A stretch of 37,772 nt of DNA. It comes from Nocardia seriolae NBRC 15557. GTDB lineage: Bacteria > Actinomycetota > Actinomycetes > Mycobacteriales > Mycobacteriaceae. Of the stretch, positions 32,875-37,772 are shown in pieces. Both the position numbers and the translations under genes were made by a program. The stretch is taken from positions 1 through 37,772 of the forward strand of contig NZ_BJWY01000075.1 in NCBI RefSeq assembly GCF_007990715.1, given 5' to 3'. Each line of letters opens with the position of its first letter. The first letter of the stretch is position 1. The notes under the pieces were generated by a model. It was not told where the DNA came from. It worked only from the letters and a program-made list of their open reading frames with translations, and did not search any database.

Positions 32875-34283
32875 GAATCGGTGCGGCGTTGGGAATCGGT
32901 GGGGCGCCGAGGCTCTTCGGCCGAGAGCCCGGACTCGGCCCGGCGCTGGGATCCTGCTCGCACCGTGGCGAGCAGGTCCGCGATGGCGTCCTGGATGCCG
33001 TCGGCGAGAACCTCGAGATCGGCGGTGGTGTCGTAATCGCCGGTGATGCCGAAGGCCAGCTGATCGCCGTAGCTGAGGATGGCGATGCCGGTGCGCAGGC
33101 GCATCGCGATGGGGACGGCGGGCAACAACTCCAGCACGTCCCGGCCCAGCATGCGCAGCGCCCGGCGCGGACCGGGGATATTCGTCGCCACGGCCGTCAC
33201 CCCGCGCTGCGGCAGCCGCGACCACAATCGCAGCGACCAGGCCACCGGTGCGAACGGCACCCGCCCGGCGAGGGCGATCAGCGACTTCTCGGCCTGCGCG
33301 GCTCCGCTCGACTTGTGCCGGACCATGCGCCGGTGAATGGTGGTCAGGCGCTCGACGGGGTCCTCCAGATGCAACGGCAGCAGTGACATGACCGCCGAAA
33401 CACGGTTGTCGACAATGGCTTTGGCATCGGCGGTGCGCACCGACACCGGTACCAGGATGCGCACCGAATTGCCGGTGGGATCCTCGCCGCGGCTCAGCAG
33501 GACCGTCCGGTAGGCCGCGGTCACGGCGGCCAGCACCACGTCGTTGACCGTCGCGTCGAATTCCCGGCCGATCTCGCGGATCTCGGTCAGGGAAGCCCGC
33601 GCGATCGCGTACCGCCGCTGCCGCCCGATCGGGCCGTTGAGCGAGGACGCCGCCGGGGCGGAGACCAGGGCGGCCGCCAGCGGGGCCAGGCTGCGCACCA
33701 TGCCGACCGCATAGCGGGGCACATCGACCGGGAGCCGCAACGCGGTCACGGCCCAGTCGAACCTGCCGCGTCGATCCGCGGTCCCGGAGTCCGGTTCGGC
33801 GGGTTCGTGTGAAGCCCAGTCGTCGCAGAGGCTTTCGAACAGCGTCACCCCGGAGATGCCGTCGGCGAGACTGTGGTGCACCTTGAGGATCATGGCCCAG
33901 CGTTCACCCGCGAGGTGGTCGACGACCACGCACTCCCACAGCGGATGGTCGCGGTCCAGGCGCTCGATCAGCGCGGTGGCAACGAATTCGCGCAGGGCCG
34001 GTTCGTCGGCCGGGGCGGGCAGCGCACACCACCGAATATGGTGGGCCAGGTCGAAATTCGGATCGTCCTCCCAGACCGGAGCGGTCAGGTCCAGCGGCGC
34101 GCGCCGCATGCGCTGGCGCAATCGGTCATTTGCCGCGACTCTGTCGGCGAGCGCCGCAACGAACTCCGTGTGGGCTGGAGGCGTCCCGGAAAGGATCGCC
34201 ACCGCCGCTATTCCGAGGCTCACATGCCGGTCCGAGTCCTCGAGTTCGATGAATCCCGCATCCAGCGGCCGCAATTCGGTCAT
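32856..34283 (-). CDS. WS/DGAT-type O-acyltransferase
   Basis: Wax ester synthase/diacylglycerol acyltransferase of 475 residues, which joins fatty acyl-CoA to diacylglycerol or an alcohol to make storage triacylglycerol or wax ester at the membrane. It opens ELRPLDAGFIELED, the standard start. The catalytic HHSLADG is at 136-142. NDVVLAAVTAAYR, DNRVSAVMSLLPL and TNIPGPRRAL follow in family order. Mycobacteria and Nocardia have many copies; Tgs1 of M. tuberculosis is hypoxia-induced. In-frame starts at 34328 and 34367 exist. The 34367 GTG lies within a 17-nt motif shared with the SDR promoter, so I prefer ATG 34283. Its last codons overlap the end of the broken esterase gene. It may be read with SulP. 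Confidence 0.9.
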   Translation of the reverse strand: MTELRPLDAGFIELEDSDRHVSLGIAAVAILSGTPPAHTEFVAALADRVAANDRLRQRMRRAPLDLTAPVWEDDPNFDLAHHIRWCALPAPADEPALREFVATALIERLDRDHPLWECVVVDHLAGERWAMILKVHHSLADGISGVTLFESLCDDWASHEPAEPDSGTADRRGRFDWAVTALRLPVDVPRYAVGMVRSLAPLAAALVSAPAASSLNGPIGRQRRYAIARASLTEIREIGREFDATVNDVVLAAVTAAYRTVLLSRGEDPTGNSVRILVPVSVRTADAKAIVDNRVSAVMSLLPLHLEDPVERLTTIHRRMVRHKSSGAAQAEKSLIALAGRVPFAPVAWSLRLWSRLPQRGVTAVATNIPGPRRALRMLGRDVLELLPAVPIAMRLRTGIAILSYGDQLAFGITGDYDTTADLEVLADGIQDAIADLLATVRAGSQRRAESGLSAEEPRRPTDSQRRTDSQSPVG

Positions 34284-34351
34284 GACCGATACCTGATCTT
34301 CGATTGTGGGTACTGCCGTTTCCAGCATGTCGGGTCGACCGGGCGCGCGGT

Positions 34352-34368
34352 GACGGCCGAAGGTCACC
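34352..34368 (-). promoter_or_regulatory. 17-nt motif upstream of WS/DGAT gene
   Basis: GACGGCCGAAGGTCACC differs at one base from 29503-29519 and lies 69 nt upstream of ATG 34283 (68 nt for the other). It falls just after the SulP stop, in the only non-coding stretch before the acyltransferase. Confidence 0.45.
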
Positions 34369-34378
34369 GATTCCTCGG

Positions 34379-36097
34379 TCAGAGGTCGCCGATCTCGGCC
34401 CGGTAGGCCGCCACCGCGGTCGGCAGCGTCGGGAACAGCCGGTCGGCGCCGATCCGGTCGGCCAGTCCGGCCGCGCGCAACGCCGCCAGCAGGTCGTGTT
34501 TGACCCGGGCCATCGCGAAAACGATGCCGCGCGACGCCAATTCCGAGCGCAGCTGCTCGACCGCGTCCAGGGCGGTCAGATCGACCTCCACATTGGCCTC
34601 GGTATTGAGCACGAACCAGCGCACCGGTGCGTTAGCCGAGGCGAAGGCCTCCACGGCGGTCAGCGCCCGGTGCCGGAAGTCCTCGGCATTGGCGAAGCAC
34701 AGGGGCGCGTCGTAGCGGTAGATCACCAGCCCGGGAACGGGTTTCGCCTCCGGATAGTCGTCCACGTCGTGCATGCCGGCCAGGCCCGGCACGAAGCCCA
34801 GGATCGCGTCGTGCGCGTGGGCCACCCGGCGCAGCAGATCCAGGATCGACAGCCCGACCGCGAGCAGAATGCCGTAGAGCACGCCGACCGCGAGCACGGC
34901 CACCGCGGTACTCAACGCCAGTACCAGCTCGCTGCGGCGGAATCGCGCCAGCCGGGCGAATTCGCGAAGGTCGATCAGCCGCAGCGCGGCATACACCACC
35001 AGCGTGCCCAGCGCCGCGGACGGGAAGGCGGCCAGTACCGGCCGCGCCCAGAACAGCGCGAGCAGTATCGTCGCCAGCGCGGCCACCGCGTACCCCTGCG
35101 TGCGCGCGCCCGCGGCGTCGGCGATCGTGGTGCGGCTGCCACTGCAGCTGACCGGGAAGCCCTGGGAGACACCGGCGGTCAGATTGGTCACGCCCAGCGC
35201 CAGCAGTTCGCGGTTGGCGTCGACGGTGTCGCCGTGCCGTGCCGCGAAGGCGCGCGCGGTCAGCACATTGTCGGAGAATCCGACCAGGGCGATGCCGAGC
35301 GCGGGCAACAGCAATCCTGTCAGATCCGATGCGGCCACGTGCGGCAGGCCGGGGACCGGCAGCCCCGAGGGAATCTCGCCCACCACGCGAATGCCGTGCT
35401 CGCGCAGGGAGAACACCGCCGCGACCGCGGTCGCCCCCAGCACCGCGAGTAAGGGACCCGGGACCCGCGGCGCCTTCCATGCCGACAGCAGCAGCACCGC
35501 CAGCGTGCCGGCGGCCAATATGACCGTCGGCCAATGCAGTTCGTCGATCTGGTCCGCGAACGAGCGCAGCTGGTGGGGAATGCTCTCGCCCGCCACCGGG
35601 ACCCGGGTCACGTGCCCCAGCTGACCGACGATCATGATGCCCGCGGTCCCGGCCAGATAGCCGACCAGCACCGGTTTCGACAGCAGATCGGCCAGCAGCC
35701 CCAGCCGGGCCACCGCGCCCACCACCCCGCCCACCCCCACCAGCAGCGCCAGGGCCGCCGCCAGCGCGGCGTACCGGGCCGGGTCACCGGATGCCAAGGG
35801 CGCCAGGGCCACCGCCGTCATCAGTGCCGTCGTCGACTCCGGGCCGACCGACAGCCGCCGCGAGGTGCCCACCACGACATAGACCGCCAACGGCGCGAGC
35901 GCGGCCCACAGACCCACGATCGGCGGCAGACCGGCCACCGTCGCATACGCCATGACCTGCGGAATCAGATACGCGGCTACGGTCACGCCGGCCACGGCAT
36001 CCAGCCGCAGCCACTCCCGGCGGTAACCCCGGAACTGGGTCAGTCCCGGCAGCCACCGATCCACGGTGCCACCCGTCAGTGCACCGTATCCACTCAT
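34379..36097 (-). CDS. SulP-family anion transporter with STAS domain
   Basis: Inorganic anion transporter of 572 residues: about twelve membrane segments (about 25-400) followed by a cytoplasmic STAS domain (about 430-560). The SulP signature is visible in AYLIPQVMAYATVAGLPPIVGLWAAL and VGPESTTALMTAVA, and FPVSCSGSRTTIAD marks the core. The STAS part has YRYDAPLCFANAEDF and WFVLNTEANVEVDLTALDAVEQL. Substrate could be sulfate, bicarbonate or another anion; no neighbouring sulfur or carbonic anhydrase gene decides this. ATG 36097 begins MSGYGALTGG; the frame stays open upstream but is Pro/Arg-rich. It is divergent from the ketopantoate-reductase-like gene and ends just before the WS/DGAT gene. 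Confidence 0.9.
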   Translation of the reverse strand: MSGYGALTGGTVDRWLPGLTQFRGYRREWLRLDAVAGVTVAAYLIPQVMAYATVAGLPPIVGLWAALAPLAVYVVVGTSRRLSVGPESTTALMTAVALAPLASGDPARYAALAAALALLVGVGGVVGAVARLGLLADLLSKPVLVGYLAGTAGIMIVGQLGHVTRVPVAGESIPHQLRSFADQIDELHWPTVILAAGTLAVLLLSAWKAPRVPGPLLAVLGATAVAAVFSLREHGIRVVGEIPSGLPVPGLPHVAASDLTGLLLPALGIALVGFSDNVLTARAFAARHGDTVDANRELLALGVTNLTAGVSQGFPVSCSGSRTTIADAAGARTQGYAVAALATILLALFWARPVLAAFPSAALGTLVVYAALRLIDLREFARLARFRRSELVLALSTAVAVLAVGVLYGILLAVGLSILDLLRRVAHAHDAILGFVPGLAGMHDVDDYPEAKPVPGLVIYRYDAPLCFANAEDFRHRALTAVEAFASANAPVRWFVLNTEANVEVDLTALDAVEQLRSELASRGIVFAMARVKHDLLAALRAAGLADRIGADRLFPTLPTAVAAYRAEIGDL

Positions 36098-36109
36098 CGA
36101 TGCACCGTA
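36080..36109 (-). repeat. Direct repeat at SulP start
   Basis: TGCACCGTA occurs at 36080-36088 and 36101-36109, 21 bp apart (two helical turns), bracketing the SulP ATG. It may be a binding site for a regulator that blocks translation or transcription start, or chance. Confidence 0.3.
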
Positions 36110-36171
36110 CCGCGCGTCGGCGTCATCGCGCGGCGATGGCGTCCCGGGACGAGAACACCGGCGGCGAAGGC

Positions 36172-36185
36172 GGGTCCATGGACTC
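36172..36185. promoter_or_regulatory. Palindrome in SulP / ketopantoate-reductase-like region
   Basis: GGGTCCATGGACTC contains the perfect 10-bp palindrome GTCCATGGAC and fits the DosR-like core at seven of eight fixed positions. A perfect 12-bp palindrome, CGTCCCGGGACG, lies 22 nt away at 36140-36151. Both are in the 122-nt gap between the two divergent genes. Confidence 0.3.
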
Positions 36186-36219
36186 TGGCGGGCGCCGCGG
36201 CCGGATGCTGGGATGAGGT

Positions 36220-37182
36220 GTGCAGAACTCGGTGGGCGGGGTGACGCGGGTGCTGGTGCTGGGGGCGGGGGTGATCGGGCGGGTGTACGCCGCCCGGCTC
36301 GCGGCGGCGGGGACCGATGTGGAGTTGCTGGCGCGCGGGTCGACACTGCGCGCACTCGCCCGGCAACCCATCACGCTGCGTTCGCGCGGACGGTCGCAGC
36401 GGGTGCCGGTCTCGGTGGTGGACACCGCGCGCGGCCGCTACCACGCCGTGCTGGTGGCGGTGCGGCGCGATCAGCTCGATTCCGCACTGGCGCAACTGGA
36501 CTCGATCGACTGCGGCGAGGTCGTCACGCTCTGCAACCACCCACTCGGTCTGGACGAGTTGCGTGCGCGGATCGGACCGGAACGGCTGATCGCCGGTCTT
36601 CCCGGTGTGGGCGGATACCTGGCGGACGACGGCGGCGTCGAATACCTCGAGATCCGGCAGCAGCCCACGACCCTGGAACAGCGCGGCGGGCACGAACCCG
36701 CGATCGCGGAAATGCTGCGCCGGGCCGGATTCGCGGTCGCCACCACCGGCCGCATGGACGACTGGCTGGCCACCCACGCGGTGTGCATCGTCGCGATGTG
36801 CGCGGCGCTCGAACGCGCCGGTTACGACGCCTCGGCACTCGCTCACGACCGTCCGGCCCTGGCGGCGCTGGTGCGCGCCGTGCGCGCCGGATTTCGCGGG
36901 CTGGGCGATCGCGGCATCGAGACCGTGCCAGCGGGGCTGGTCTTCCTGTTCACCAGGACACCGACCGCTTTCGCGGCGGCGTACTGGGGCAGGGCACTGC
37001 GCGGGCCGCTGGGAGCGGTGGCCTTCGCGCCCCACGCCCGTGCCGCCCGCGATACCGAAATCGCCGCGTTGCGTGCGGATGTGGCCCGGCTGCTGCCTCC
37101 AGGGACGGCTCCCGACCTCGACGCCTTCCTGTCCGGCGGCGGCGTTACCTCGAATCCCCACCGCCCCAACGCCAGTCGATGA
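36220..37182 (+). CDS. Ketopantoate reductase-like protein (ApbA/PanE family)
   Basis: NADPH-dependent oxidoreductase-like protein of about 320 residues. A Rossmann motif (VLVLGAGVIGRVYAARLAAAG, about 10-30) opens it, followed by ELLARGSTL for cofactor selectivity. The C-terminal helical domain is present but lacks a clear PanE K-x-x-x-N catalytic motif, so it may not be a true ketopantoate reductase. No pantothenate gene is near. GTG 36220 has weak ribosome-binding sequence, and GTG 36241 would serve as well. The end overlaps the phosphoketolase end by 38 nt in opposite orientation. Confidence 0.78.
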   Translation: MQNSVGGVTRVLVLGAGVIGRVYAARLAAAGTDVELLARGSTLRALARQPITLRSRGRSQRVPVSVVDTARGRYHAVLVAVRRDQLDSALAQLDSIDCGEVVTLCNHPLGLDELRARIGPERLIAGLPGVGGYLADDGGVEYLEIRQQPTTLEQRGGHEPAIAEMLRRAGFAVATTGRMDDWLATHAVCIVAMCAALERAGYDASALAHDRPALAALVRAVRAGFRGLGDRGIETVPAGLVFLFTRTPTAFAAAYWGRALRGPLGAVAFAPHARAARDTEIAALRADVARLLPPGTAPDLDAFLSGGGVTSNPHRPNASR

Positions 37183-37772
37183 TCTCGGGCGTATCGATAC
37201 CGTAGCGGCGGGCGTACGCCTCGGCGGCCTCGCGGCGCGCGGTGAGGTCCGCGGTGAACCGCTCGAGCCGATCGCGCACCCGCGGGACCTCGGTCAGGGC
37301 CGCGGCCGCCAGGGTGAAGCGGTCGATGCCGTTCATCGCGCACATGCTGAAAGGCGTTGTGGTGGTGCCGTTGTCGGTGAAGCCGTGCACGTGCATGGCG
37401 TCGTGGCCGGGGCGGCGGTAGGCGATGCGGTGGATCAGCCAGGGGTAGCCGTGGAAGGCGAAGATCACCGGGGCGTCGGTGAAGATGTCGCGATACTCGT
37501 CGTCGCCGATCCCGTGCGGGTGGCGGTCGGGCGGGAACAGCCGGGCCAGATCCACCACGTTCACCACGCGAACCGCCAAGTCCGGCACCAGTTCCCGCAG
37601 CAGCATCGCCGCGGCCAGGGTTTCCTGGGTGGGCACGTCGCCCGCGCAGGCCAGCACCACCTCGGCGGGCCGATCAGTGTCCGAGCCCGCCCACCGCCAG
37701 GCGCTGAGCCCGCGTTCGCAGTGCACCCGCGCCGCGTCGTCGTCGAGGTATTGCAGCGCGGGCTGCTTCCCT
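37145..37772 (-). CDS. xfp: Phosphoketolase, C-terminal part (cut by window edge)
   Basis: The C-terminal 208 or so residues of a thiamine-diphosphate phosphoketolase, which splits xylulose-5-phosphate or fructose-6-phosphate to acetyl phosphate. Reading in from the edge, GKQPALQYL matches the family, then LACAGDVPTQETLAAAMLLRE, VRVVNVVDLARL, VIFAFHGYPWLIHR, DNGTTTTPFSM and NGIDRFTLAAAAL. The N-terminal 75 percent, with the ThDP-binding region, lies beyond the window. An ATG at 37726 is internal. The gene converges with the ketopantoate-reductase-like gene, overlapping 38 nt at their 3' ends. Confidence 0.95.
   Translation of the reverse strand, partial: GKQPALQYLDDDAARVHCERGLSAWRWAGSDTDRPAEVVLACAGDVPTQETLAAAMLLRELVPDLAVRVVNVVDLARLFPPDRHPHGIGDDEYRDIFTDAPVIFAFHGYPWLIHRIAYRRPGHDAMHVHGFTDNGTTTTPFSMCAMNGIDRFTLAAAALTEVPRVRDRLERFTADLTARREAAEAYARRYGIDTPEIIDWRWGGGDSR

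Noticed and set aside
32864..32932. CCGGGCTCT/AGAGCCCGG stem at the esterase/WS-DGAT junction as terminator
   Set aside because: The 9-bp arms are 51 nt apart and an alternative 6-bp stem competes; not convincing.
34284..34367. WS/DGAT start at GTG 34367
   Set aside because: It would place the 17-nt motif inside the coding region and adds 28 residues not typical of the family, which normally starts close to the P-L-D motif.
1..37772. tRNA, rRNA, CRISPR, insertion sequence, phage genes
   Set aside because: No cloverleaf with a CCA-end context, no repeat-spacer series, no transposase, integrase or terminal repeats were seen when reading both strands.

Overview
The window is GC-rich, densely coded DNA from an actinobacterium, most likely Nocardia or a close relative in the Mycobacteriales. 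The support is gene content: a divergent pruC / pruA-putB proline block as in mycobacteria, an HsaA-type steroid-ring monooxygenase, two secreted LIP-family lipases, a WS/DGAT wax ester/triacylglycerol synthase, a Rip-type M50 protease with CBS domains, and an XRE/DUF397 regulator pair. Genus is inference. I see no phage, IS element, CRISPR array, rRNA or tRNA.

Layout. 0.2-2.7 kb: alanine dehydrogenase, a PIG-L deacetylase and an Lrp/AsnC regulator. 3.2-4.3 kb: XRE-DUF5753 and DUF397 pair, closed by a hairpin terminator. 4.5-7.2 kb: EamA exporter, HAD phosphatase (apparently leaderless) and two tandem paralogous membrane proteins. 7.3-14.8 kb: amino-acid permease, HsaA-like flavin monooxygenase, then putB-pruA divergent from pruC, which together oxidise proline to glutamate. 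14.8-18.7 kb: two tandem secreted lipases and a lipoprotein. 18.7-23.0 kb: P450 plus 3Fe-4S ferredoxin, divergent from an overlapping set of two QueG/reductive-dehalogenase-like corrinoid/Fe-S genes and a cupin; the second reductase-like gene carries an in-frame amber codon. 23.0-31.1 kb: FUSC membrane protein, Rip-like protease, ABC exporter, SDR, DUF4389 protein with a 38-residue membrane microprotein, and another membrane protein. 31.3-37.8 kb: broken erythromycin-esterase-like gene, WS/DGAT, SulP transporter, ketopantoate-reductase-like gene, and the C-terminal part of a phosphoketolase cut by the window edge.

How it fits together. Two parts look most worth attention. The first is the 18.7-23.0 kb block: a redox cluster pairing a P450 and its ferredoxin with corrinoid/Fe-S reductase-like proteins that keep seven, not eight, cluster cysteines, plus a cupin. 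The second is the right third, whose gene types (Rip3-like protease, WS/DGAT, erythromycin esterase) overlap the DosR dormancy regulon of Mycobacterium tuberculosis. There, a near-identical 17-nt motif lies 68-69 nt upstream of the SDR and WS/DGAT starts. No DosR/DosS or universal stress protein gene lies in the window, so the dormancy reading is inference.

Two genes are broken by in-frame TAG codons. Several intact neighbours end with TAG, so decay or base-calling error is likelier than recoding. Many convergent gene pairs are separated by perfect GC-rich hairpins that run into the 3' end of one gene.
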